64,000 nucleotides of DNA, taken from assembly GCA_944474755.1 (NCBI GenBank), contig OX104125.1:42423899-42487898 (forward strand). The letters are read 5' to 3'. The notes under the pieces are model-generated. The model had not been told where the DNA came from. It searched no databases and saw only the letters and a list, made by a program, of their open reading frames with translations. Positions 22,091-34,680 of the stretch are shown here, piece by piece; the stretch's first letter is position 1, and each line of letters opens with the position of its first letter. A program made the position numbers and the translations under genes. The stretch is from Limnoperna fortunei. Lineage: Eukaryota > Mollusca > Bivalvia > Mytilida > Modiolidae.

Positions 22091-24756
22091 TTTTAAACAC
22101 ACGCACCAGGCCCCATTAATAATTGTTAGAATATGCAACTTTAGGTTTATTGAAGCACACGACAAAATGAATCTGGCAATTTTATTTGACCTAATGTTTT
22201 TTCTTAAAATAGTAGTTTTAAAATTAATTCTAATATAGGCAATACAAACAATTTCAGGAAAGAAGTCTTTGAAGTGTAATTATCTGAAAAAGCAAAAAGT
22301 GTATTATCCCTGGAAAGTTCATAAAAGCAATAGAATTAAAACGTATTCGTGCATTATAGTAGTTATTACATATAAAACTCATGTTATTGCCTCGAAATGA
22401 GAAACAATAAGCGTTTTAAATTCAATAAGTACTTGTTTATAATCTCCACTAGTTATTAAATATCCAATTTATGTTGCGTTGTGAATCAGTGCAAATTGTG
22501 AAGATAATTGATTTAGCCGTGGCTGTGATAAATCGTGGTTGATAATGATTAATTATTGAATGGTCTGTCGGTACCGAAAGCGAATACGCTTTGTCAAAGA
22601 CTCATACAAGGGTATCAATGTGTTTTATATTGTATATTGTATGTTTTCGATATATGTTTGAAATTTATACAGCTCGACCATTGTGAATAATTATTGAAGG
22701 AATTTACTATGCATTAATTCCTATATTTCTTTGAAGCGGCCATTGTTACAGTGTAATCCTGCAAACAACGGAAACTCAGCTTCCGGGATTTATTATTTAT
22801 GTTTTAAGAAAAATAAAGCAAGGCAAATCGATCGAACGACAAAGAGCTGAAGTCAAGGAACTATTATACATATACTCTACAATTTACAGTATTTTTTTCA
22901 TCAACATTAAAGGTTCCTAACAAATACTATAATTTAATATTTAGATACAGCAATTATCTCCCTTTAATTTGTATCACCAAGAAATATACATAACATACTC
23001 TTATCTATTGCTGTATTAAATCCTCTTAATATGAATTGCAAAGAGAATTAATTTGTACCTAACAGATCTAGAAAAGGAATCCTCTGGAGTATACAGTTAT
23101 CGTGTTGTCATGGCAATTATGACCTCTGCTATGTGGTGGTGGTTTAAGTCTGATCATGTTACCGGATATGGAACTTTTCTGCTTTCGTCTTCGTTGCAAA
23201 ATGGGGCGTTACGTATAAAATCCTAGCGTCGATGTTATTAGAACTTACAGTCTTATAGTTTTAAAAAAGCAATGTCAGTGGTCCGTACATGGCCTCTAAC
23301 GTATACTTTACTTTTTCCCCGGTCACATATTATTTTCCGCTCATTTGGTTTAGCTTAAGTTTAAAGGCTGGACGTTTAAACAAAAATTAATCACAATACT
23401 AAATAAAACAAAACCAAGCTGCAATATTGTATTATATTAATGTTTTTATACACGTAGAATATTAAATTGTAATAGTAAAGGAATGTGGGTTGCCGGAATT
23501 TTGGTCCTTTTGTTTCATATCATAAAACACTAAAAAAACATGGACCCCTTTTTACGAAAATGGGTTGAAAAAAATACATTTAACTATCCCATATACTTTT
23601 GTGCAGCTAACACATAAAAAAGTATAGTCATTTATATGTAGTACAGTTTTCTAGTAGTTACTGAATATATTGACCAGGAGATATATAACAATATTGACCA
23701 TAATTATTGACCAGTCATTATCGTAATTTTATTTGCATCCAACGGTTATGTAGCTATAAGAACTTCCGGTTACTTCCGGAAGAAAGTCAATTCAATTACT
23801 GTTATTACCAATAGACTGCTTACACGTCGCGTTTATCTAAATATCCTGTGTACTTTCTTGTTTTCTTATTTTTATTGTTTTATTTTTGTAACTAGAACTT
23901 TTGTCTGTGTATATAATATTTAAAATCCGTTTGTTGAAATCAGCAACCACGCATCGTTTATGTCTGCCGAAAAGTAGGAAATGTCAAACATTTTATTATT
24001 CGCTTTCTGAGCTTTTTTCTATGTTTTAAATGTCAAGAATTCTCTATTTGTGCATTACATTTATTTCTCATTCCATTTCCCATTCTTTTACTACATAATC
24101 TAACGGAGTTTTGATATCAATGTCAAAAAATTTGTAATTACTCTTCTCGTGTTTTTAGATCTAAATATGCGAAGATTATAAAATTTATTACGTTACACGC
24201 GCTGGGTCAAATGATTGCTGATAACCTTTGCAATTTAGGTCAGAACATGTAAACAATAATTACCAATATCAATAAATGTACCGTCAAACGCGCTTTAACT
24301 ATTCTAGATATAATGGGAGATAACTTATCCTCTTGTGGAATGAATTTCCGCTTCATGGTCAAAACACCGCAGCATAAAAAATAATCCCAAGTTTCTCTTT
24401 TGTTTCCGTTTTTGCTATTGACTGCTATTGTTTAAGAGTTGGATATTTTAAAAGGTATGGCATGAACAAAAATAACTTTTTTAAGTCTTTACAGCACTTT
24501 CAAAAGTGTGTAATGTAGTACAACGTGACCACAGCATTCAAATGGAAGTAGGAAAATCATTCTTTAAATTTCAGGTTGAATTTCTGTAAAAAAAATAGAT
24601 GTCTCGCCCGCTGGGTTACAATTGCACATGACATTGACCTCTATAATAGCGTATAAACATGTAAAACACATTTTAATGCCAAATTGAGTTTAGGGCCAAG
24701 TTTAGCATAAGAAATGAAAATTCTTAGAATTAGTAAATTTTCATAAATTAGTTTTT
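22091..24756. other. Intronic stretch, nothing recognised
   Basis: 2.7 kb without a recognised gene, tandem repeat or transposon end. Confidence 0.35.
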
Positions 24757-24938
24757 TAATGGTGTTTAACGCCCCATGCAGCATTTTTAGCTATATCATG
24801 GCGTCCAGTGTTTATTGGGAGAAGAAGCTGGAGTTCCAGGAGAAAAACCCGACGTTCGGTAGGAAAACTGGCAATTCTTGTCAATTAAGATTAGAGTCAA
24901 GTGCACCCTGCCCGCAACGACACTCGAACCCGCACAAT
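24757..24938 (-). mobile_element. tRNA-derived SINE, reverse, truncated at the A-box end
   Basis: TTAATGGTGTTTAACGCCCC, ATATCATGGCGTCCAGTG, GTCAATTAAGATTAGAGTCA and the B-box complement CACTCGAACCCGCAC are present; the copy stops there, so the tRNA-like A-box is missing. Confidence 0.83.
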
Positions 24939-26640
24939 TTTGTTCAGTAAATTTAAATTTGTTTAGTATCTAAAATATGCATATTATAATAAATACGCGA
25001 ATGATGAAATACATCAATAACGGATTAATGATATTTCAAATGTCAGGACCGAAATTATTACTGGGCCGGTAAAAACGCTCGGGGACTATTAATTAACCCA
25101 CCAGAGGTTTACAATAAATGGAATCAATGACAATCAGCATAAAGTTGGTTTCTAATATTAAATTACAAACTGACGGTACTGCGTAACTTGAGTTAAACGT
25201 GTGTAACTACATGTATATTACTAAATATTATTACATATCAAATGTTCTGGATAAGATGCTGACTATAATAAATTTTCAAATGAAATATTGTTCAGTAAAA
25301 TCAATTACGTGGAAAAGAGTGGCAGAGTTTTCCGCGCGCATTATTAAAAGCAGTAATAACATAAAAGACATCTAGGTTAAAACAGTAATTATCTCTATGT
25401 TCCGTGTAATCAAGATTCATCAGTTGGGCTATTTGAGAGCAATAATATTAGAATACCACACAATTAGAATTTTTTTTAACTTATTGAAGCTTAATATAAT
25501 TTGGCCAGGGCCATCTCTTTGCAGAATTTGATATATTTTCGTGTTAACTATCACTAAATTTGTTTTGACAAATATCAAACACAATTTTTGAAAACAAAGG
25601 AACAAGTAAAATAAAAATATTATAGAAAATGAATTGAATTGTATGATAAGTGTACTGAGACCATTGGCATTCGATAGAGTGGAAAGATTTATAAGATTTC
25701 AGACATATTTGATTACATGAACTTGATTTTCATACGACAAAACAACAATAACGTTGTTTCCTCGTGAAGTGATAAAGCGGTTAAAGTTTATTAATGACAT
25801 CCAAAATTAATAGGAGGACTTGTTATAGGAAACGACATATTAATGTTTTATTTAACTGATAATGGAATGAAACGTAAGGAAAATGCGTTTGCAAGCATTG
25901 ATGATTGCACAGTTTCATGGGAGGAGGACACTGTTTATTGCATAATGGCAACTTGAAAAAGAAATTTAAAAAAGCGTGATGACAGGCAAAGACAAAAAGA
26001 TGTTTAATTTAAACCCTAGTGAACAAGTCGTAAACTCTAGGACATCGTCTCTTGGTACGCTAGTGTGGCATGTTAATGTTGATGTTTGCTTTATTTTGGT
26101 GTGTTTAATTTGTCACCTTCGCCGAAAGGGCCCCCAAAACCAAAATAAAACCACAACCAAAATTCTCATATGTTACACTTTATCTCCTTTTTCTTCAAAA
26201 ATTCCTTGAAAAATTCAAAAACATTCGGAACGTTGATTTTCATATTTGACACTGTCACCTGTTAAACAAAGACGGAGGACGATGACTGGCTGGCTATGTT
26301 TTAATTAGAGGTGCGGGATAGCCAAACCACTAGAAACTTAACAATCTAATACACAAAGTATCAAGTGCAGGATTTTATTGATCAAATGTTGACGGTAAAT
26401 TTAGCAACAAATCATATTGACATTGAGAAAATATGTGTCCTAATACAATATTAGAAATGAACACTATCATTAAATAGCTCATCTACATGACCAGGAACTA
26501 GAAAAAATATTACTATATATAATACATGATTAGTGCAATGAATATTGGGAAATATTGTCCTGCTCAGGATGTGACATTGCACTCGCTTGTTCAGTTTGTC
26601 GTAATGTCTTTTCCTTCTTGTTATTGGATTGTGACTACCT
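24939..26640. other. Intronic stretch, nothing recognised
   Basis: AT-rich. The open frame at 25976-26209 shows no recognisable domain. Confidence 0.35.
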
Positions 26641-26689
26641 TGTCATATGACTATAAACCGAATCTTAATTTTAGTGATTCGTCTGGTGC

Positions 26690-26860
26690 ACAGGTTAAGC
26701 TTAACCTTCTGGAGCACATGGATTCATCCCCCGTTTTTTAGTTTTAGTGGAGTTCGTGTTACTCAATTTTTGGTTATTGCGTTGTGTATCTGTTTTGTTG
26801 TATTCCCCTCTTATTTAACTACGGTTTTGTCCGTCATTGACGTATCATTTGCAGAACACT
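26690..26860 (+). repeat. Dispersed retroelement-tail-like repeat
   Basis: The phrase CTGGAGCACATGGATTCATC followed by a T-rich GTGTTACTCAATTTTTGGTT tract parallels family B copies at 27436-27640 and 51393-51800. It is diverged and has no defined ends. Confidence 0.4.
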
Positions 26861-27189
26861 CCTTATTATTTGTTTATGAATTCATGCATAAATGTAAAAT
26901 TTAACGTCACAATGTATTTTACAGAGAGGTTCGAGTAGAAACTTGAGATCATTTTTGGAGTGAAAGACAAACGATATAATTTAGTTCAGTAATTAAAATA
27001 TATATAACAACTACATCATACCATATAATCTGTTAATATATTTAATGGGTAATTACCTCATAAATATTGCATCTCATATGTGTGGTCAAAAGGATGTCAT
27101 GTGCACTATCTCACTTTTCATATTATCATAAATATGTCAGAATATTCACACTTCAGTACTGTCATGCCAGACTTGATGATCTCCAATGC

Positions 27190-27245
27190 CATGTAAAGGT
27201 CAAGGGGCAATACACAACTCAAGGTCAAGGGGCAATACACAATCA
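27190..27245 (+). repeat. Short tandem duplication, about 23 bp x 2
   Basis: AAGGTCAAGGGGCAATACAC occurs twice in a row, with CAACT between the copies. Confidence 0.85.
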
Positions 27246-27435
27246 TTATATAAACCAAATAGTGTGGATTTGATTACTTTATTTGTTTAAAATTAAAACC
27301 ATAATATTACTTTTTAATCGGCCCTGCCAGATGTTAGCAGAAACAAAGAACAAGTCTGTTGACTTTTGTCTTTGTTTTGCAAAAGAAGACACCTTTACAT
27401 TCTAATTGTCCTAATCATTATCATCATACGTTATA

Positions 27436-27640
27436 AGAGGCAGACACTGCTTACTCGTCCGGAGCACCTAATTGCACCCATGGTTTTTATTGGGTTCGGG
27501 ATACTCTCTTCTATTTTTTGTGCTTTTGGTTTTTGTGCTGCGTTACTCTATATCCGGGTTTTTTACTGTTCCTTGACTTTTGGCTCTTGTTGTTCGGTCG
27601 GTTTTCTTTGCTATTTTCTTACTATATTTAAACTTCAGGC
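27436..27640 (+). repeat. Dispersed repeat, family B (probable retroelement 3' UTR)
   Basis: GGCAGACACTGCTTACTCGT, CCGGAGCACCTAATTGCACC, ATGGTTTTTATTGGGTTCGG and CTCTTGTTGTTCGGTCGG are shared in part with 40090-40145, 40795-40910, 38260-38380 and, in reverse, 51393-51640. The 97-codon hydrophobic open frame over this interval is a translation of the T-rich repeat. Confidence 0.6.
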
Positions 27641-28852
27641 ATCTACCATTAATAATTAAAACACTATATTATATGTTTTAATTATGTTAAGTAAGATGTT
27701 CTTGCTCATACAAACCAAAAATAAATATTTATATGCCAATTAATTTCAGAATTTGCCATATCATTTGTTTAATTTGGAAAAGGAAAACTAGAGCCTTAAC
27801 TGCTCAATGATAACTCTAAAGATTTATGTGTTATATCTAATCTATTTATAACTGAGTTCTCTTTAAAAATTTAAATAAGTGATTAATAAAAATAAATATC
27901 ACTCAAAAAATCGTCTCCAAATTATCACTCCAAAATTGACTATAGACTCCACTCTAAGACTCCACTATGTAAAATACAAGGTACCAGGCGTTGTTATCTG
28001 TGTAAGGAGACAGCAATAAAATGAAAAAGTTTATCAAACATCTTCGGATCAAACGTACTGTAACACCAAAAAAATTGTTTCAAACTTCTTTTTCTAATCT
28101 GTAAACAGAATTAGTTTATGCCAATCGTATTGCGTTTCAAGACTTGTTTTCTAAAGTGACCTAGAATCAAATTCAGTAATGCAATACGGTCATGCTGTCG
28201 CATGTATCAAATTTACTGTGAGATCGCTGACATAACCCATTACTGTAAAAGGCTTAACGTCAAGTTCTAATTGACAAATGGAACCATTTAGATACTGTCG
28301 GAATGAAATAGGATTTCACAAGGCTAAAGAAACCCATTCATTGCAACAAGATATTCCCAGAATCGACAAAACGTTAACAATATCAGATTTTGTTGCAAGA
28401 CATGCATTTCATTGCAGGTTATGTTACTTTTTTGATTACAAAAGAGTATTATATTTTGAAAACATAATTTTAATATATAGATGAATATCAGTGATTAAAT
28501 CACTTAACCGTCTACTGCTCGTTGACAAATAATTTGTCAAAGTGTGTTGATACATATAACATATAAGAAGATTGAATGTTCTAAAACTAAAGTGCATGTC
28601 ACCTGATTAAAACGTATGCTTTTGGTCTTGTGTACAAATCCAGCATTTATTAAAGTTTTGCTTGTAATTTTCTGTTTCAACGAAACAGTTTCGTAATCAT
28701 GAAAATGTTAACCATGCCTATAGGCCAATATGTTCAATGTATCCTACAATCATCACATATGCTTTATAATAAAGGTGGCCGAACAAATGTTTGCTTCATA
28801 AGGCAGTGACGAATAGAGTCTTCTGGTACCCTAATCTTCAATTCGTACGGTT
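27641..28852. other. Intronic stretch, nothing recognised
   Basis: No gene or repeat recognised up to the MITE at 28862. Confidence 0.35.
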
Positions 28853-28861
28853 TTTCGTTTT

Positions 28862-29179
28862 CACTCTCCGGCACAGAGAACATAACAGGTTCCCAGATAA
28901 AACCTCTGCCACACGTCATTCCCAATTTACGGCGGGACTACATTTGTCGTCTGCTTGTAACGTTTGTAAACAAATAATGATGTCTGTAAAAAAATACACG
29001 AGATCTTTTTTATTTTAATATAGTCTATACGCTTTTGATACAGTTTTACATTGCAATTATTACGTTTGTACGCGAAGCTTATCCGCCATGAGAGATATCT
29101 CTAACAATTGTCAACCAATGGTATGGCAGAGGTGATTGGGGTTAACGTAGGATACCCAGAATGCTTTGCGTGGAGATTG
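28862..29179 (+). mobile_element. Intact MITE with 9-bp target-site duplication (MULE-like), forward
   Basis: 318 bp, flanked by a perfect 9-bp direct repeat TTTCGTTTT (28853-28861 and 29180-29188). The ends are imperfect inverted repeats: left CACTCTCCGGCACAG, right (complemented) CAATCTCCACGCAAAG. A 9-bp duplication is typical of Mutator-like elements, so a MULE-derived non-autonomous element is the best reading; an 8-bp hAT-type site is less likely. Inside, at about 29063-29122, is a single copy of the segment that forms the 58-bp array at 1019-2497. It encodes nothing. Confidence 0.88.
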
Positions 29180-29230
29180 TTTCGTTTTCTGCTCTGGTTT
29201 ACTACAAGCTGTTTAATGCAATACATGTTC

Positions 29231-29372
29231 GTGACGTCACTAGACTGACACTAGCATACGTGCCGATAATATTAAGTCTCGAGTGGTCTAGAAGTGTACG
29301 TATGTGACGTAAGACTGACACTAGCATACGTACCGATAATATCAAGTCTCGAGTGGGCTAGAAGTGTACGTT
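29231..29372 (+). repeat. Tandem duplication, about 71 bp x 2
   Basis: Two copies of a unit containing GACTGACACTAGCATACGT, CCGATAATATTAAGTCTCG and CTAGAAGTGTACGT, only a few differences apart, so a recent event. Confidence 0.92.
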
Positions 29373-29537
29373 ATATGTTTTTATTACTATAAAATGTATG
29401 TTAGGGTTAAAGGATAAAACCGTTTTCGAATATTGTCAGAAAACATACAGTTTACAGAGCATCGCATTTCTACCCGCTGCTAAGGCTTAGGCTTGTAAAA
29501 ATAAGTTATATATTTTTTTGACAATGAACAAATATGC

Positions 29538-29538
<1 letters not shown>

Positions 29539-29573
<35 letters not shown>
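29539..29573 (+). repeat. (TA)n microsatellite
   Basis: About 17 uninterrupted TA units. Confidence 0.95.
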
Positions 29574-29575
<2 letters not shown>

Positions 29576-30057
29576 TTATGTTGACATTCTTAACATTATT
29601 TATATTAATATAAAGATCAGTGTCTGCTAACGTTCAAAAAGTAATGTAATAGGGTGATCCCATATGAATTTTTAATATCAAAATGACAGGAACGGATAAG
29701 ACTGCCTCGCAGCGAATTGTCATCGCAAATGCAATATGTTTTATAACAACATTGCAACGTTAAAGGCATTTTTAATAACGTGATGGGATTGTTCTGAAAT
29801 TATATTGGTAGATGGCTGAATGGAAATATTTTCTAAACTACTTTTGAGATAATCTTTAGCAGTAGTCATAATGCGATTTGCTTTCGTGTGTAGTAGTAGA
29901 ACATTAAATAATGGAATAAGTTCTAAAAAATTTACAATGAAGTATAGCAAATTTTGCGGGCTGTGGATAGAAGTAAAAGAGGCAAATCGAGATAAAGTGA
30001 ACATCATACAATATTTACAAATTAAATGTCATTAAATGAATACCATGGTTTAATGGT
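29574..30057. other. Intronic stretch, nothing recognised
   Basis: A minus-strand open frame of 88 codons (29741-30007) shows no recognisable domain. Confidence 0.35.
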
Positions 30058-30690
30058 CTAATCAAGACTCATAAATGGCGCTCAAACCCAAAGTCATTCA
30101 AATGTTGTAGATCTTTTAATCAAAATTCCAAAACGAAATTTAAAGCATTTTAGCACATTGCAAATCTTAGAATTTAAATGAGGTTAATAAAAAACAATAC
30201 CGGACACAGAGGAAATTGTCATAAAGACTTAAAATCATATTCGAAATTTGAAGTTAGGGTTACAACCTATTGTTAATTTCATATGTTTTATACGTGTAGC
30301 AAGATGTGATAATATACTAACCAGACGCGTCAATAATGTATACACGCTTAAGTCTCAAAAATAAAAAAATATTCAATGTGTTTTTTTTTCAGTTCAGGAT
30401 TCAACTTTTCTTATTTCGATTATCCCTTGATATTGGCGGAGCAAGCGATATGAATACTATGAGATATTTTGAATTGAGACTAGAAAATAGAAATTGTTTT
30501 TTTCCAGACAATTACTATATGACAGAAAGAATCAATGAAATTCTTCTCTGTGCGCTGGTGATACCCTCAGCGACTAACAGTCCACTAGCAGAGGCATCGA
30601 CCCAGTGGTTGCAAATGTAATGTCAAAAACTGAACATAATGGCTAATTATATTAACAACTTGGACCATATACAATTACAACTATCGTATT
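30058..30690 (+). repeat. Local direct repeat, copy 1 (two conserved blocks)
   Basis: Block 1 (about 30058-30105, CTAATCAAGACTCATAAATG then GCGCTCAAACCC) and block 2 (about 30505-30685, ACTAACAGTCCACTAGCAG, GCATCGACCCAGTGGTTGCA) recur in the same order and strand at 31265-31765. The sequence between the blocks is not conserved. The 94-codon frame at 30336-30620 overlaps block 2 and has no recognised domain. Confidence 0.75.
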
Positions 30691-30691
30691 A

Positions 30692-30880
30692 TATCTCGGC
30701 TTCCACGCTTGTTTGTTGAGAAAAACCAAGTTTGCTCTTGAGAAACCATTTTGAATAAATTACTCATATTTAAGTTATATTTATGAGTGCGTAAATTTTA
30801 CGTATAATTAATTAATTCAGAATGGTTTCTCAAGAGCTAACTATGTTTTCTCCATAAAATTAATGTGGTAGCCGAGATTT
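30692..30880. mobile_element. Fold-back (palindromic) MITE, about 190 bp
   Basis: Left arm: ATCTCGGCTTCCACGC, GTTGAGAAAAACCAAGTT, GCTCTTGAGAAACCATTTTG. Right arm is its complement: AGAATGGTTTCTCAAGAGC, AACTATGTTTTCTCC, GTGGTAGCCGAGATTT. The arms are about 75 bp each with an AT-rich loop. No coding sequence and no certain target duplication. Confidence 0.82.
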
Positions 30881-31264
30881 AATGAAACAACGAATTTATA
30901 ACATCACGGAATAATCAGTTCTTTATAGTTACCAATCAACGTCAAATGAATTCTGAATAAGCTAAGTCTATTAATCACAGTTAAAGCAGCCTTGTTCACT
31001 TTATATAACACCATAATCTATGTAATATATGAACGAATTGTTTACCTAAGATAGCAGTCAACTAATTTTTCAATAGTTCTATAATAGCTAGACGCTTTAA
31101 TGCATGAATTCCATGACTTTAAAAGTGTGTTCTGTAATAATACTATAAGAGGCTTGGTGAGTAATTAGTATTGTAAAAGAGAATAAATTTGGAGTTGTTT
31201 TTTAAATAAAAATATTAAACATACCAGGATTGACAACATTTACTATGCCAGGTGCGAGTTTATT

Positions 31265-31765
31265 CTAATCAAGACTCATTAGTGGCGCTCAAACCCAAAT
31301 ATATTTGAAATCCAAATAATGAAACTTTTACCACCCAAATTTTAAAAAAGTTAAACCAAATCCGGCTAAGGCCATGTACAACTTGCGACTTAAAATAACC
31401 TTGCCTGTACCAAATCAAGATCATTGCTGTCGTTACTATATATTTAGTTTTGCCAGTTTCTCGGACATTGATTGGTGGATTGTCTTTTTGAGTTTCCTCG
31501 ATGTTCAGTATTTTGTTATTACCTTCATTTATATTATTTTCAAAATTTTAGGTAGCAAATACAAACAATTACTATATAACAGAAAGAATTAATGATATTC
31601 TTGTCTGTACTAAAGTGTCACTACTGCGCTGGCGATATCCTCAGGGACAAACAGTCCACTAGCAGAGGCATCGACCCAGTGGTTGCAAATATGATGTCAA
31701 AAATTGAACATAATGTCTGATTATATTAACAAAATGGACCATATACAATTACATTAAATTATTAT
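31265..31765 (+). repeat. Local direct repeat, copy 2
   Basis: Repeats blocks 1 and 2 of 30058-30690 (GCGCTCAAACCCAAATA; GCATCGACCCAGTGGTTGCA). In this copy a family A repeat lies between the blocks (31398-31545). Confidence 0.75.
31398..31545 (-). repeat. Dispersed repeat, family A, reverse copy
   Basis: GGTGGATTGTCTTTTTGAG, TTCAGTATTTTGTTATTACC and 'CAAATCAAGATCATTGCTG' match the complement of the family A copies at 12470-12710 and 55395-55548. Confidence 0.5.
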
Positions 31766-33120
31766 CATTTGTATTCACTGCAAGAAAGTCTGCAACACAG
31801 TCAACATATCCTTTGTCATTTCTCGGTTAATTTTTATTCCAAACCAGCCTTCGTGATTATAATGAAGTCAACATTAATGTTATTTCTTTTTGAAAGGTAT
31901 TGATTAGGTCTTCGTCAGAAGGATACGCGTGCTTTGGATACAAAGTATAAATTCTTATGTCACTTTATCTTCTATATTTAATGCTTTGTAAGTAAATTTC
32001 TTGTTACTTTCAATTTACACTCATTAATTCTAGATATCCTCATGCTAAGAGTTTCATACTTATAGTGTTGACACAAAAGCCTTGAACATAGTGGGTGACG
32101 TGTTTGGATAGGGCTAGATAATTTAAGTCCTACTTCTTAAAGACCCGTTTTGTTACATTAGAACTTTAATAGAAAAGCGTTTTTTTTCTCGAAGAATGCA
32201 TAGCACATGATACATACGTGATACAATTACATGTATATAATATGTTTGCAGTGCATAGGGTATACATAACGTTCAATAGGCTTGTTTATTGTCTTTTAAC
32301 TATTAACCCATTTTTATTGTATTTCTCTGTTGGTCGTCTTGTAATAAATGTCTGTCTATTTAATTACTTAATACATAGTCAAATAACATCATAAATTTAC
32401 TCGTCGATATTCTAAGAAATATGCGTTGTCTCGTCTGTTCAAGGGCATGCAATAATTGCGTGTTCTGCGTAGAAAAACTAATGGTCTATTTGTTACATAT
32501 TAAGTGTAAAAAGTTAACTACAGTCAGCGCAATTAAATTCTTGCATGACAAGAAGTGTAAGTTGTAGTAAAAAGACATTTGTAGAAAAATAATTACTCAT
32601 CGATAAAATTTAGTTCTTTCGCAAAGTGCAGTTAATAGGCGGAAAATATAGTTGTTTGTCCAATAATTGCAAAGGTGAGACAGTTGTTTCAAAATAGTAT
32701 CTAGTTTTATTGCATTTGAAAAAAAATCATCGAAATTATGAATATGAGTATGCTTTGTTTATTGTTATCATTTGATTTAAAAATGTATTGGACTAAAGTT
32801 CTGAAGGTTGTGAATTGTAATTTGCCATTTATGTCTGCAGTAAAATAATACATTTATGAGTTAAATTGTCTTCGTCATTTATGTATCATTTAATTGTTGT
32901 AAACAAGTTTGAGTTTTATTGTTCCTCTATAAATGTTTAAAAATAGTTTTATAGAAGAATACAATTATCTGTCGCAATAAGTCTTGATAAAGTATCTTCC
33001 ATTTTTGAATTATTGTATTACTAACCAATGCAACCTAATATATTGTTACTAAAAAGTTTTTTTGTAACATATATAAAACAGTCTTGTTTGTTAATAAAGT
33101 TCCATGTCACACAGAGAACA
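31766..33120. other. Intronic stretch, nothing recognised
   Basis: AT-rich sequence without recognised features. Confidence 0.35.
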
Positions 33121-33396
33121 TTAAGGTATCCGACCCATAATTGAAGTTACCGTTTAATTTTATTTGTCGACCAAGAAATACAGCTTTATTAAATCAATGT
33201 ATTGCTAATTAATAATAAAAGTAAAATATATCATATAACTTGAGCCAATGTTCACAATTTTGAGGAAAAAATTTAGTTACTCAAATAGTATTTCCGATGT
33301 TTGCCGAACATTACCGAGGTCTGCTTCATTGAAAAACAATTGACATCCGGGACACCAAATATGATCACGTGGTCAATTATGGTCCGGATACCTTAA
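33121..33396 (+). mobile_element. TTAA-flanked MITE, copy 1
   Basis: About 270 bp with terminal inverted repeats starting GGTATCCGACCCATAATTGA and ending in the complement with two differences. TTAA lies at both ends (33121-33124 and 33393-33396), suggesting a TTAA target site as in piggyBac or Kolobok; a TA site cannot be excluded because the TIR edge is itself palindromic. A second copy in the opposite orientation is at 38423-38699. No coding sequence. Confidence 0.88.
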
Positions 33397-33822
33397 AGTT
33401 AATTGGAGATATCGAGACATTATCAGAAGAACAAAATCCTACAATATCAAATTACAAAAGCAATGTTAGCAAAATAGTCTTCTTCATATCAATGACTGAA
33501 TTTGTAAAAAGACGAAATACACAACAATGGGGTTCCTGTTTTGTCCTGATTTCAGTACAGTATATGTTATTGATTGATTGGTTAGTTTAGTTTTAATATA
33601 TTTTATTGCGATAAACAACAAAAAGGATAAGGCACAAGCAAATACATACTTATGAAGTCTTCTCCAATTTACAATTTGTAAAAATGTGTGTGTATGTATG
33701 TTTTTATGTATGTATGTATGTATCACGTGCACGAGTGTGTGTCTATCATTTATTATCATATCAGGAGGAATCTATCTGTTTCCTTTATTAAAGTGTATAC
33801 ATTATTAGACTTCATTATAATC
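33397..33822. other. Intronic stretch with a short TGTA/TATG-rich microsatellite
   Basis: GTATG-type repeats occur at about 33689-33723. A plus and a minus open frame overlap here; neither shows a domain. Confidence 0.4.
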
Positions 33823-34140
33823 TCATATTGTTGATCTGTAATATTTGAGCCCTAGCAATAGATGATGATCTATATTATTATACTCTGTTACCCAGTTCAG
33901 GTTCGCTAATAGAGCATTTCTAGCATTCCTGTACAGAGGACATTCAAAGAAAAAGTGGTAACTGGTTTCTTGGGAATATCCATACCTACGACATGGATTT
34001 TGAATGGTATTAATTTTAGAAAGACCATTATTTAGAAAAGATGCATAACATCTTAATTGTGTCAATACTATATTACGTTTTCTAGATCCAATAAAAAATG
34101 GCTTAGAGACTATAGTTTTATCACCTTGTAATAAAGCCAT
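33823..34140 (-). pseudogene. LINE ORF2 C-terminal fragment
   Basis: An open frame of 105 codons on the minus strand contains GSRKRNIVLTQLRCYASFLN and a Cys-His tail ending SYHFFFECPLYRNAR, parallel to GPRKLNIILTQMRCNASFLN and QYHFFFECTEY in the LINE ORF2 piece at 7199-8191. The first cysteines are altered (CRRYG in place of CKCG). The open frame stops next to the large inverted repeat that begins at 34140. Endonuclease and RT are absent, so it is a dead 3' fragment of a related CR1/Jockey-type LINE. Confidence 0.82.
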
Positions 34141-34680
34141 AACGGAAAGGCAGATGCTTTAGTCGCTGTTTTGAACTACAAAATGATAAAGCGGATTAAG
34201 TATTACTTGTTTCAAGAGTATATTTGCACAATTAGTTAACGTTTTATACACATCTCAATCGGAAAGCCTGGTAGGGGACTATAGTTGATACCTACGATAA
34301 CCAATGAATTTTCTACTGAAAGACAAACTTTTGTTATTGTTGGTGCATATTTTACCCTGTTGATTTAGTGTTTGTTAACGTCTCATTTGTGCTAAAACTT
34401 GAGCGTATTGTTTATTTGGTTAAGTTCGAATTCATACAATTCAATGACACAGCTTATTTCTGGTGTGCTCTTATACTTATGTTTTAAAAAAAAAGGCTTC
34501 TGGATTTACCCAAAGCAACTGTTTAGGTCTAATGTATGTTATTAATCAATGATGTATGCGATGACAAACTATAACAAATAATTATTGATAACATACATTG
34601 TGGACTAAAATCTAATGTCATGTGAGAACAATCCGCCCTTTTCAAGATAAATAGTAAGATGTATATCACGTGATTTATTT
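34140..34680 (+). repeat. Large inverted repeat, left arm (~540 bp)
   Basis: Complementary over nearly its whole length to 35459-35990. Anchors: AAAATGATAAAGCGGATTAA, TCAATCGGAAAGCCTGGTAG, CCTACGATAACCAATGAATT, CCCTGTTGATTTAGTGTTTG and CCGCCCTTTTCAAGATAAAT. Small indels and substitutions separate the arms. With the right arm and a 778-bp loop it could form a long hairpin. Confidence 0.93.

Noticed and set aside
27366..27659. 97-codon hydrophobic frame as a membrane protein
   Set aside because: It overlaps a family B dispersed repeat; hydrophobicity follows from T-rich sequence.
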